A stretch of 64,000 bases of DNA from Protostelium mycophagum (Eukaryota; Evosea; Variosea; Protosteliida; Protosteliaceae): positions 1 to 64,000 of the forward strand of contig MZNV01001269.1 of NCBI GenBank assembly GCA_002081555.1, written 5' to 3'. Shown piece after piece: positions 9,928 to 20,275 of this stretch. Below the pieces are notes generated by a model. The model worked only from the letters and a program-made list of their open reading frames with translations, had not been told where the DNA came from and ran no database searches. The stretch's first letter is position 1. Each line of letters starts with the position of its first letter. Made by a program: the position numbers and the translations under genes.

Positions 9928-12900
9928 ATGTCTTGGAAGAGGACATTAACACAAGCTCGAAGCAATATAGAGGCATGTTTAGAGATACTGTCGGTCGATA
10001 ATGGGAATTTAATTCAAATGGAACTGTTAACATTGATGTATCTGAGGACAAAACTGAATCAATACTTCCATTCAAAAAATATGGCATTAGGCGATCTTAC
10101 CAATAGGAATCTGTATGACCGCCTGAGAGGTGCTGTTGCAGAGTACCATGATTACATAAAGGTTCTCGCATCGACAGGAAGGTATAGAGCCACAATCATG
10201 ACACCCGATGATTTTGGACAGTCTTCACCATCATCTCAGCAATCGAAGAGCTCGAAAGCACCTAGATGGCTTATGCTCCACCTTGACCAAATTCTGTCAT
10301 AGTTTGTCGCTTCAACATCATGAAGCTGGAGAAATGGCAGAATTGACTCCACAAACCAATGTACTCTCGCACTTTGAAGTAGATGTGAAGGAGTTTTGGA
10401 TCTATCACTTCAATCAAGTCTGTCACCTCTAAATTCACTTCGCTGCTGATTATTTAAGGAGTTTGCTGTGTCTTGGGATCGATTAGTCGATGTTTTGGTG
10501 AAGGAAAGTGGCGGATTGGATCCAATTACATGGGACAATCTCAGATATCTTTTGGATCCCTCTCTCACACAACAGGTCAACATACACCTTTTTTCAGATT
10601 TTTTATATACGTTCGGCCCATTAAAAGGGTGTTTTCAAAGAGTAAGTGCCCTCTAATAATCATTCTGCCATTCCCTCACCAGTGACAGATGAATGACATT
10701 CTGAGAAAGGATTGGTTTTATGGACATCTATCAGATGTAGAGGCAAAGAAGCTGTTGGGAGCTTGTACAAAAGGGACATTTTTGGTCGGTTTTGTTTCGC
10801 CCAGAACGCGAGACATCTTTATAGGTTTGATCATTCCTTCGCCACATCGACCACGATCTGTGCTGACTTGAGAAGGATACTGCGCCGAAGATAATATTTA
10901 CAGACGTTTGTCTGTGATCACAGAGAGCACACCGAAAGGCAAAGAGTATAAGCTGGAAGACAAAGACATCACTAGCTCATTCGGAGATCGAAAGTTCAAT
11001 ACCCTATCAGAAGTGAGGTGGTGATCATCTTTTGTAATTCACCATTTGAAGCTGGTGGATTCATATGACCAACTGCTCAAGATTCCTCTTGAAACAGAAT
11101 TCGCCAAACTGAGCTGGTTCTATGGTGACCTCAACAAAGCGGAGGGTTTGTATTTTCACATGATCATGACCAATGAGAATGCAGCAAAGGAGTTGTTGAC
11201 CACTTCGGATGGAGAATTTTATCTGCTCAGATTCAGCAGCGTAGATTCCTCAGTGGCTCTCTCTGTGCTTGATCCATCAGATCGATCAGGTAATAGTGCT
11301 TAGAGATGTTAATCTGACACAAAACAGTCAAACATGCGGCCATACATGTGGAATCATCTGGGTTCCGATACCAGAATGTCCTGTATCCTTCATTAAATGA
11401 GGTCATAAAGGCCATAATCTTGTTGCAAGGCAAACTTCCCCTCCAAGCTCCTAATTTCAGGAGTGAAAGGGTTAATCCACCGTCTTTAGCCTCTTCTGAA
11501 CGCGAACATCATGTAGCTCATTCGAGATCCGATCCGTCTGACTGACCATCACAGAACAGCAGACCTTCTTTATCTGCCCCAACTTCCCCGATAATGTCTA
11601 AAGAGGAGGAGAAGCGCTCTCCCCTTCTAAGATCAACCTCTGATCACTTTGGCAATCCAAGAGTGATTCCGATATCATCATACATCCACTGATCCTTTCA
11701 GATGGCGGTGTTAAACGACACAGCTCCACCTCGCGACGTGAATGTCTATCAAACCTTGCCTTCAGGCATCACCAATTTTAACTTCAAAAAATCAACAGAG
11801 AGACAAGCAACAGAGCCGCATGTCTATATGTCTAAAATAAGAAAGGAGGCGGCAGATCTGCTTCTGATGGAGAAACTCTTCGTAGATAATTACGAATGGC
11901 AATTTTCCCTGAGAAATCTGGTGTACACTGTCGACGCGTTTTATAGGAATGAGACGCCGATAGGACCGCTAGTCACAATGCAATGTAACGTTTTAAAAAT
12001 CAGCATGAAAGAAATCCGGTCCTTGCTCTCACAGAGGTGTGCCGAATTTGATTTTTAAATTTTGAATTCCAACTGAAATAACGGTCAGTTTGGATGACAA
12101 AGTGAGACGCCGTGTAGAGGAACAGAACATCATACTCTATCGCAGCTGCGAGATGATTTTTAAAGAGGTGGTGGGCGATAAAACCGATGGATGCAGAGAT
12201 CATCCGTATCATGATGTCCTCATGCGATCCACAGATTGTTTCCGGGAAGAATCCTGGGCGTCATTTTGGCGGGAAAATTTCCAGCAGGTACGTAAACCCT
12301 CTCATCTTACATCTCAGAAATGACATGTCAGGATCTGTACGTCAGTTGGGACCTATTTTTGGAAAGATTGAAGAGAAGAGTACATTTAGATGACGTGGCA
12401 GTCCACAATATTCGATACCTGCTGGATTATTACAATTTGAATAATGTCAGCATCACCAGCTTCTCCTCTTTCCTGGAAAATTTTGGTGACATTGAAGTCT
12501 GTTCAAAAAATGTGATCTATTTTTAGAATATTTTTATTTTTATAAAAATCGTCAAAAAATATTTTCAACATCATGTGGTAATCGACCTTCCCGAAAATCA
12601 CGGTTCCATACCGCACAGAATTGAAAGATACAGATGAACCAATTATTCAAAGAAGAATATTTCCACGGCATGATCGACACAAAAGAGGCAGAGAAGCACC
12701 TCTTTGATCAACCTAACGACACATTCATGGTGCGGTACTCAAAGACAAAGAGGGCCTTGGTCATCGGTAAGTCCTCTTGCTGATGAACACACATCGCCGT
12801 GGTGACTGTCTCTGTGCAACGGAAAGAAGACGTTCGGGATTCTGAATCTCAGAAAAGAGGACCCCGGTCTCATTTGAATGAAAAGATCTATTTTTAGGTG

Positions 12901-13703
12901 ACGAATTCTAGATTACGTCAAAGAATTAAACCAAGTGGTACATCACATTGTAGATAGCTCGAAACCAAACGGACTCCAAAAGGTTTATTTTTTGTCGAAA
13001 AAAACAAATTCATTTTTTGAGGAAAAAATTATTTTCTCACTCTGGTTAGGCCATGAAAAAGTATGGAGAACTATTGAAATTTCCCTTGATGACAGATCTG
13101 TCCACCACAAGCTCTTTCCATGGCATCATGAAAACGCAAGAAGGTGACCGTCTACAACGAGACGGATGAATGACACCCCACAGCGAATGAGATACTGAGT
13201 AACAGCGACCAAGGGTCCTTTTTGTTGCGATTCAGCAGCAAACCAGGTTTTTTGGCGGTGACGTGGCAAAGTGGGACTGGCAAGTGATTGAATTGAGTTG
13301 ATTTGTGCGTGGCTTTGCCACAAACATTATACCTCTTGCTTTTGGCCTCTTGAAATTAGATTCAAAATGATCTTATTATCGAATCAATATGCATATAAGT
13401 TATTCAACTCATATAGAGATAGCGGTGAATCATAGCCTCATCCATAAAGTACAAGATGGATACTTCTTTGAAGGTGTGAAATATTCCTCAGCAGGAGAAC
13501 TGCAGAGAAGAAGAGCCGACATATTCAAAACCCCGATCGAGCGACCCGTGTTCAGATGGAAGGTGGGACATGTCAAAGTGTCAGAAGTGTCAAATTGACA
13601 TTACCAGGGTATCAGCACCAATGGTAACGCGTATTATGTGGTAGATGACGAAGTATCCGCGGGAAAACCATACTTCAGCCCGCCGTATGAAGAAGACTTT
13701 TGA
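9928..13703 (+). CDS. Four-SH2 protein with duplicated EF-like/SH2/SH2 modules
   Basis: One gene, about 15 exons, containing the same module twice. Module 1: helical region (MSWKRTLTQARSN), an EF-hand-like segment (SWDRLVDVL, DNLRYLLDPS), SH2-a (DWFYGHLSDVEAKKLL, GTFLVGFVS), then SH2-b (SWFYGDLNKAEG, FYLLRFSS). Module 2 begins at about 11702: helical region, the EF-like segment (VSWDLFLERL, NIRYLLDYYN), SH2-c (EYFHGMIDTKEAEKHL, DTFMVRYS), SH2-d (SSFHGIMKTQEANEI, GSFLLRFSSKPG). Modules join by an in-phase 39-nt intron at 11663-11701 that removes an apparent stop. The phosphotyrosine-binding Arg of the FLVR motif is present in b, c and d but is Gly in SH2-a. EF-like plus SH2 order recalls the Cbl tyrosine-kinase-binding region, but no RING is present. 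It is inferred to be a phosphotyrosine adaptor. Stop TGA at 13701-13703. Confidence 0.8.
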
Positions 13704-13729
13704 TGTCATTCTACACGAGTCGCACTGTT

Positions 13730-13746
13730 AATAAACATCCTTTATT
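13730..13746. terminator. Back-to-back polyadenylation signals of two convergent genes
   Basis: AATAAA at 13730-13735 lies 27 bp after the stop of the four-SH2 gene. Its complement TTTATT at 13741-13746 lies 19 bp beyond the stop of the convergent lipase gene. The 61-bp gap between the two stops thus carries both signals. Confidence 0.65.
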
Positions 13747-13764
13747 TGGTTTCAATCAAAGGAT

Positions 13765-15257
13765 TTAGAGGGTGCTATATTTGGCAATCAACTTCATGAC
13801 ATCAGGGTAGATCAGCTCATGTGCGTTCTCTCCTGCAAGTATTCAACACTTTTGGCCTCTCAATTCAAAGACATTGATTACCCCAGACAAAGTCCAAGTG
13901 CTGGTAAGAGTCTTCGTTCAGCCAAAAGAAGGGCTGGTTCTGGAGGGGCAAGGATTGCACCAACAACTTGACGTCTGTGGGGTCTGCAAGAGGGTCTTCA
14001 GTGCCTGTGAAGAGGGCGATGGGAGGGTTCTTCAGCTCGTTGAGGGGATAGTTGGGGGGTGTTGGCGAGTTGTAGTGCTTCACATTCTCTGCGGCATTCT
14101 TGAAGTCGAAGTATTGGAGACCGCCGGAGTTGACGATTTGGGACCAGTGGGCCATGTTTTGTACAGAGGTACCTCCGGGTTCTAAAGATAGAACATAGGA
14201 GAGACTGCAGAAATCAGTTTGCGGTAAGAGGCGGGGAGGATGCGGGTATTTACCGTGTGAGATTGAGGTTCTTGGGGTTGTAGCCGGTGAAGATACCAAG
14301 AACACCACCACAGAGAGCGGGTGTCCATTTGCAAACAGATCCAGTGACAAGACGAGTGAGCCATCCTGAAATAAAATGAGATTGTGTCGGATGACGGTGT
14401 CCGAATCATTCACCTGGCATGAGGAAATTTCTATCTCCAAGAAGGGAGAGGATGCTGGTAGCTTCAACTGCAGCCAGAAACTTAAGAAGAGGAACTTCGT
14501 TGTTTCCAACAAAAGCGACCGGGGCGAGGGCCACAAAACTGAGAGTGTCATTATTTCTGATTTGTCATTCGAGCTCTTACAGGTTGACCTTCTTGGCGAG
14601 CTCTGGGTTTGTAGAGAAGGCACCAAATCCGATGAGAGTACCTTGCGAGTGACCCACGTAGGTCAAGTTCATCCTTCCTGAAACTCTGAGGGCCTCTCCC
14701 AACATTGTCGGCATATCTTGAGATATCATGTAATCGAAATCAATGTGACGCCAGTAGACTGTAAAATGTCACCATCAATGTGAATAACGAGCACCTACTG
14801 TCGTCGTCTTGAGTGTAGTTGAGGTTCACGGTCGTGTAGCCGTTTCCACGAACATTTCCCATAAAGACGTCGTATCCTGCATCGGCCAACAAGAAACCGA
14901 GAGATTGTTGCGGAGAGTTTACAATCTGTATCGAGGTGTCAGTATTAGTGTGGTTTAGAGTTGGATTTGTTTTTTACCCAAGTGGCACAGTCATCCAACA
15001 GACCATGCTGGAGGAATACGACAGGTTTGGGGCCAGTAGCCTTTCCGGCTTTAGACAATCCTCCAGTGATACGGACAACAGACAGGACGAATCCGTCTGG
15101 TGTGACAGGGTTATAGACCTCCCAAGGATAGCCTTTGTGTGGTTAGGAGATGATTTTTGTTTGAGCCGATACCAGCATCATTCAACGCATCAGTGACATT
15201 GTAAGCAGAGACCGCCAGAGCAGAGAAGAGTAGGATGAAGGTACAGAAGACCTTCAT
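13765..15257 (-). CDS. Lysosomal acid lipase / gastric lipase family hydrolase
   Basis: Secreted alpha/beta hydrolase that in this family cleaves triglycerides and cholesteryl esters in the lysosome. The start at 15257 gives a signal peptide (MKVFCTFILLFSALAVSA). Visible landmarks, in order: the oxyanion strand QHGLLDDCATW, GYDVFMGNVRGN, the nucleophile elbow VGHSQGTL (Ser), HWSQIVNSGGLQYFDF, the acid region TGTEDPLADPTDVKLL (Asp) and YQHLDFVWG (His). The last exon (ENAHELIYPDVMKLIAKYS) follows a 50-nt intron and stops at 13765. The catalytic triad is complete and the length is normal for the family. It is convergent with the four-SH2 gene. Paralogues in the LIPA/LIPF clade cannot be told apart from this alone. 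Confidence 0.9.
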
Positions 15258-15671
15258 TGCGATGTGTCGCGTCTTGAAGGAATGAGCTCCAAAACAACCA
15301 AAACGTGATTTATCCGCGATGATTTTCCGAAAGGCGCGGGGACTTCACAGGTGCACCATAATTCCTCACCTCACATTTATGTCAAGGGGGTGTTGTCCAC
15401 GGGGACACTCGTGTACCCCGGAAAAACCACACCCGCGGGATCATAACATAAACGATACGGTTACTACTCACGTTAAGAACCGCGTTAATTCCAGTTAAGA
15501 TTACATAGTTCTTCCGGGAGTACTGCAGGGCAGGTTGTGCTGTGCAACACACCAGATACCTGAAACTTTTGGACTTCTGAAGGAACCACCTTCTTGCTTC
15601 GGGTTTAGGGTTTAGGTTAAGGTACACCCATCGAATTGAATAATATCACATATTCGCAGTTGAGTTTATAG
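15258..15671. other. Intergenic stretch upstream of the lipase
   Basis: This 414-bp gap should hold the lipase promoter and the 3' flank of the Shk-type kinase gene. An 81-codon minus-strand open frame (15627-15382) shows no domain and is not called. It contains GATACGGTTACTACTC and AACCGCGTTAATT, members of the recurring ACGGTTA/CGCGTTAA words noted in the findings. Confidence 0.5.
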
Positions 15672-18600
15672 CTATTTCCCGAAGCTGTATAGATTTCCTG
15701 AGGCAGCGGTGAACTCCTCGAAAGGCATGGACACCACTCTCTCCTCTCTCAGGGTTCCGATGTAGGCCAATAAATTGTCATAAGTAGATACTGTTCCGTC
15801 AGATTTTCCAACATTAATCTTTTCTCCAGCAACAGGCCTGATGTGCGCGATATGTTCTATGCCTCCTGTGCTCTACAACGAGTCAGATGTTGGAAATTTC
15901 GATGAAATTTTCACCTTCTTGTAGGTGAGTACATAAGATCCCATGGTCTCGGACCACCGCGTGAGGAAAGTGCCGGGGGTGATTTCTGGCCGTACCAATT
16001 TGGCCTCTGCTTCTTGTCTACTGATCGCTCCGCACCAGCAGATCTGGTCCGCACCCGGGGGTGTCGGTATTGACTTTCTGGGGGATGACGCCTGGCGACA
16101 TCAGCTTTGTCATGTGCATCATGACATGATTGTCACATGAGATATCTTACATCAGCAGAGATAGGCGAGTGGGATATTTGTAGTGGTTGTAGATCGGGGG
16201 TGGATGTATCATTCGGTTTTCTTGGGGACGTTCCAGCTGCTGAAGTCGGGGGTGCGTTAACATTTCCAGCCATAGAGTATAAATTCACTGTGGAATTTGG
16301 ACGGGGCTTTGAGACATCAGCATCTCATATCTCCAATCTATTTTTAGAGCACCAAATGCAACAATATCTAACTTGCAGCTAAGATATTACAAGTGACGCA
16401 ATGGTGTGCTTCCACACGAAAAATTGCGTTGTAGAATGAGATTGGATGACGTCATCACCTTGGCTCCAATGGGGACCTGACCCCCTGTGCCTGTGGGTGA
16501 GGAAGTTGGCTCCGCGAGAGGCTCTGGTATTTTCATGATTTCGACCAAGTCTTTCGTCACCTTCTTCGTTCAGATCTTTCTGGATCTACAATTCTTTTCT
16601 GGTCATCTACAACGCGAATTGTGACCGTCTACAACGTGCCAATATTTGACTATCTACAACGCGAATGAAATACCTGTGAGAATTTGGGTCTCTTGTCGGG
16701 CTTGTCCTGCCAGCAATTGTGAATCATGTTTCTGATCCTGTAATCTCCAACAGCCGCGGTATCCAGTCTGTCCCCACGGGTCACAAAGTTGATGATTTCT
16801 ACACCAGTCACGTGACTGTCTCATCGATTTGAGACCATCTACAACTCACCCCATACTCCGAATTTGTCAAAGGGGTCTTGGCTGTAGGGTTCTATTCCAG
16901 TGAAAATGTGCAACAGGGAGACCCCGAAACTGTATAGATCTGTCTTTTCGATGTTATAGTCGGTCTGGCCGTTAAGTGTCTCCGGTGCCTGATAAATAAG
17001 AGTTCCCACACCGTTCGTCAGATTCCTCTCGTTTTCTAACCGCGTCAGTGCACGTCACTTGACGTGAAAAGATCTCACTGCTGGGTTCTGGCATCTCGTT
17101 TTGTGCTGGGTTGGGGGTGAATTCGGAGCTGCTGGCGACAGCTGGGCTGTCTTCAATTCCGTAGACTCGTTGTAGATCTTCCTTAGATCTCTTATTCGAT
17201 CTCGATGTCCCGAAATCTGTAATCTTCAAGTTGACATCCACGTCATCGTGCTGGGAGATGACCTGAAAATTCAGCGAAATTTCGGAGAAATTTCGAGGAA
17301 ATTACCAGGAAATTGTCGGGTTTAAGATCACGATGGTAGATGTTGTGTGAATGCAGATACGCCATTCCTTTCGCGACGTCTAAGGACACTTTGATCCTCA
17401 TTTTGAAGCTAAAATCTGGCTTTTTGATGAGGGAAGTGAGGGAACCTCCACGGATATATTCCTGAAATTTCGGTGAGTCTTCGGGTGGTGAGGATCTACA
17501 ACGAACCATGACCATGCAAAGGGGTTGCGAGGCAACGGCGGCGGTGGAACCCATGTAAGTCACGATGTAGGGGAAGGACAACTTGCTGAATTTTCGTGAG
17601 ATTTTGCGTTGTAGATCGCCGAATTCGTGTTAAAGATTTTCTCTGAAGAAAAATACACTCATTTCAACAGTTACTATGGCCACAGCTCTGCTGCAGGCAA
17701 TTTTACGTGTTTTCAATACAAACAGTTCGACATCATCATCATCCTCTTTGACCGATTCGATCCATCATTAAAGGATTTCGCCGGCGATGACAAAGTGGCA
17801 CACATGACTGAGCAATACGTACCTCATCAGCGCGATCTCGCGCTTGACCAGATCTCTCTCCTCGGGCATCATCTGATCCGCATTGTGCAACACCTGGAAA
17901 TTTCCATCAGATTCCTGGAATCTTCGCGGAATCTTCACCTTGACGGCGACCTCAGAATCTCTCCACAATGCCTTGTGCACAGTTCCAAAAGCACCTCCTG
18001 CGATCTTGTCGCCGAGGGTGACCTCATCATAATCCAAAAAGGCAGATAATTCTGGATTTTTCAGCCACTACAACGTTGTAAATGATAAATTTTTACCAGA
18101 CTCGATACGAAGGCAGAAGACGAGAGATGAACGACCGAGGGCATCATCGATAGAGGCTGATGGCCTTGGCAGAGGATCACTCTTACCGCTCATGAACAAA
18201 CCTTTTCTCTTCAGAGTGCCGACTGTTTTCGTTCAGAAGACGATCCAAAATGTAGAAATGATAATGTAAAAAGATTAGAATTGACCTGTGAGATCATCCT
18301 TTTTAAGAGCTAAAGTGATTTGCATGAGCTGGTAAAATTTAGAAGTGCAGAAGGCGCGGAATCTGAATTCGATCTTCTTCGATTCACCCTCGTCGATGTC
18401 AGAACCCTATCTATATCATCCATTACCACTACGAAGTACCTTCTTCAGTTTTCCTTGGAAAGGGAGAGATTCGAGTTGATATTTGTCGATGGGTTTCTGT
18501 CTAACTTGATAATAAATCGACTTTTTGCCATTATTCGTCAGAGTAAGAAAATCTGTGCCCCATCTCGTTCCTGATTCGGCTTGGGGATCTACGACCGGGA

Positions 18601-18967
18601 CTTGTGCGTCGGATGTTAAGAGAGTCTTATCCATCGTCACATTATGAAGACCTAGGAATGTCAGGTAACATCGGAAGGAGAACCATACTAAGCATTCTCT
18701 CATTGGTATCTTTCAAGAACGAGGCAAAATCCCCCTTGTATTCTACTGAAGTGAGCTTCCCATCGATAGCCCTGCGGAGATCAGATGGTGATCCATATAC
18801 ATTTTAAAAAGTGTGCAACAGCCATCCCAGTTAGTCGAATCTATATGATTGAATACACACTTATCCACTAGTCCACGGAGGTTTGGCGATAGATTGAGTG
18901 GCGAGAGAGGACTCTTTTGAGTCAAGGTCGGGCTGCTTCCATTCCGACTCAGATTACTTGCGGACAT
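15672..18967 (-). CDS. Shk-type kinase: TKL kinase domain followed by SH2
   Basis: Shk kinases (described in Dictyostelium) combine a TKL-like kinase with a C-terminal SH2. The gene starts MSASNLSRNGSSPTLTQK and has a beta-rich N-terminal segment (TDFLTLTNNGKKSIYYQVRQ) that may be an MSP-like fold. Kinase motifs in order: GGAFGTVHKALWRDSEVAVK (P-loop and VAVK lysine), PEERDLVKREIALM (alphaC Glu), LDVAKGMAYLHSHNIYHRDL then KPDN, ITDFGTSR, GTLIYQAPET, DLYSFGVSLLHIFTG and NCWQDKPDKRP. The SH2 reads ICWCGAISRQEAEAKL and GTFLTRWSETMGSYVLTYKK with the FLVR arginine kept. The stop is at 15672. About 12 introns. All catalytic residues are present. The substrate is unknown; HRDLKPDN suggests Ser/Thr or dual specificity. 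Confidence 0.88.
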
Positions 18968-19177
18968 TCTCCCTCTGTATCAGTCTCTCTTGGGATCTCT
19001 AACCGCGGCTGCTGATTGATGATGAATGCGGATCTGCGAGTGCGAAAGTTTTCTCAGAAAAAAAACTCCTTTTGGACAAAATTCGTTCAAAATAACCCAC
19101 AAACCACCGTGTCATCATGTTCAATAACGCCAACAAGATGAAGAGGCTCCCAACAGACTGGTGTCTTCTACATTCTC

Positions 19178-19183
19178 TTTATT
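19178..19183 (-). terminator. Polyadenylation signal of the RMDN-type gene
   Basis: TTTATT (AATAAA on the minus strand) lies 32 bp downstream of the stop at 19215. Confidence 0.5.
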
Positions 19184-19214
19184 TTCGATGATTCAACAGA
19201 CCGGTCAGCAGCGC

Positions 19215-20025
19215 CTACAGTTTGTTCAGCTTGGTCGCCGCTTCTATGGCGCTGTCTTTGTCTGCCTGCAAAGGCGTTGCCATGGTCGTGGCTTTCTGGT
19301 ACCACTCTTTGGCCTTGTCCTTCTGTTTCAACTGGATGTAGGTGTCACCAATGAACACTGCATTTCTGATGGTACAGAAGATCTCGGCTGATTTCAAGAA
19401 GTATGACAAAGCTTCTTCGAAAGAGGAGGTGGGAGGTGCGGCAAAGAGAGCACCGGCGACCTGGCATTTCAGATGGGGATGTACAAACAGAACTCACCTT
19501 TCTCTCCACCCAGCCCACATTTGAGACAGAATAACACCAACGTCCTAAGAGGTGAAAGGTGCTGGAATCATCGGGCTTTAATTCTGTGGTACGAAGTGCG
19601 TGTTCCTTCATTTAATCACATTATGTTTTCTGGTAAATGTTGTATACCTTGACTTTGAAGGCATTGGAGATCTTATCCTTGAGAGCTTGGTATTCTCCCA
19701 AAGAGGATAACATGATGGCATACCATTTATGTGCTGCCCAATGATCAGGTGATTTCTGCAAGAGTAAAGTGGCTTGTGCAAGTCCATCTTCAAATTGCTT
19801 CTGTTTGTATGCCTTATCGTTGGGCCGCGAGTCTGCCAGGTCAAAAAAGGTTCTCACATACCTAATGAAAATTATTCTCAGGTCCATAGAGTAATCTTAC
19901 CTCCAACTAATCTCTGCATTGTCTGGGTGCTGTTCATGTGCTTGTCTAAGAAGATCATGATCTTCCTGTACTTTCAGTTCCTTATAAAGACGATCAGATT
20001 GTTGAATGGCTTCTTCTGCGTTCAT
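19215..20025 (-). CDS. Regulator of microtubule dynamics (RMDN) family TPR protein
   Basis: Five or so exons from ATG 20025. MNAEEAIQQSDRLYKELKVQ and AHEQHPDNAEISWR match the first TPR of RMD-1/RMDN proteins. Next come FEDGLAQATLLLQKSPDHWA, AHKWYAIMLSSLGEYQALKD, LKPDDSSTFHLLGRWCYSV, SYFLKSAEIF and YIQLKQKDKAKEWYQKA, ending AIEAATKLNKL and a stop at 19215. The NPDNAEISWR and HLLGRWCY signatures are diagnostic of the family. Family members associate with microtubules or, in mammals, mitochondria. There is no N-terminal membrane segment, which resembles the short RMD-1 type more than RMDN2/3. It is divergent from KRI1 with 250 bp between start codons. Confidence 0.85.
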
Positions 20026-20275
20026 CGCTGTGTTGTTCTCTCGGTTTTGGGCGAAATCGGCCCGTTTCAAAATTTTGAGATGGTAAAGTTCAAATTCGAG
20101 GAGTTGTACAAATTGCAGCACAAGTACCCAATTCCTATCAGTCCTCTTAAACTTAAACGAGTTGGCCTCTTTGAATAGAGATGGCTTCAGGTACAGCACT
20201 GTAGATCGCCAGATTTTACGTATAGAAAGAGTTGAGAATTGTTTGACGTGAAAAGGAAAGTTGATCAACGGCAAC
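20026..20275. promoter_or_regulatory. Divergent promoter between the RMDN-type gene and KRI1
   Basis: The 250 bp between the two outward-facing start codons must contain both promoters. It is moderately AT-rich. No named element was recognised. Confidence 0.5.

Noticed and set aside
11702-13703. Second half of the four-SH2 gene as a separate gene starting at ATG 11702
   Set aside because: The ATG follows CCTTTCAG directly and a 39-nt GT-AG intron joins the upstream frame in phase while removing the only stop. One gene is simpler, although transcripts are needed.
15382-15627. Minus-strand open frame of 81 codons between the lipase and the kinase genes
   Set aside because: No domain, no splice partners and an amino-acid pattern without structure; it lies where a promoter is expected.
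16600-16660. Three regularly spaced TCTACAAC words as a CRISPR-like array
   Set aside because: The units are only 9-10 bp, spacing is irregular, the sequence is intronic in a eukaryotic gene and the same word is scattered throughout the window.
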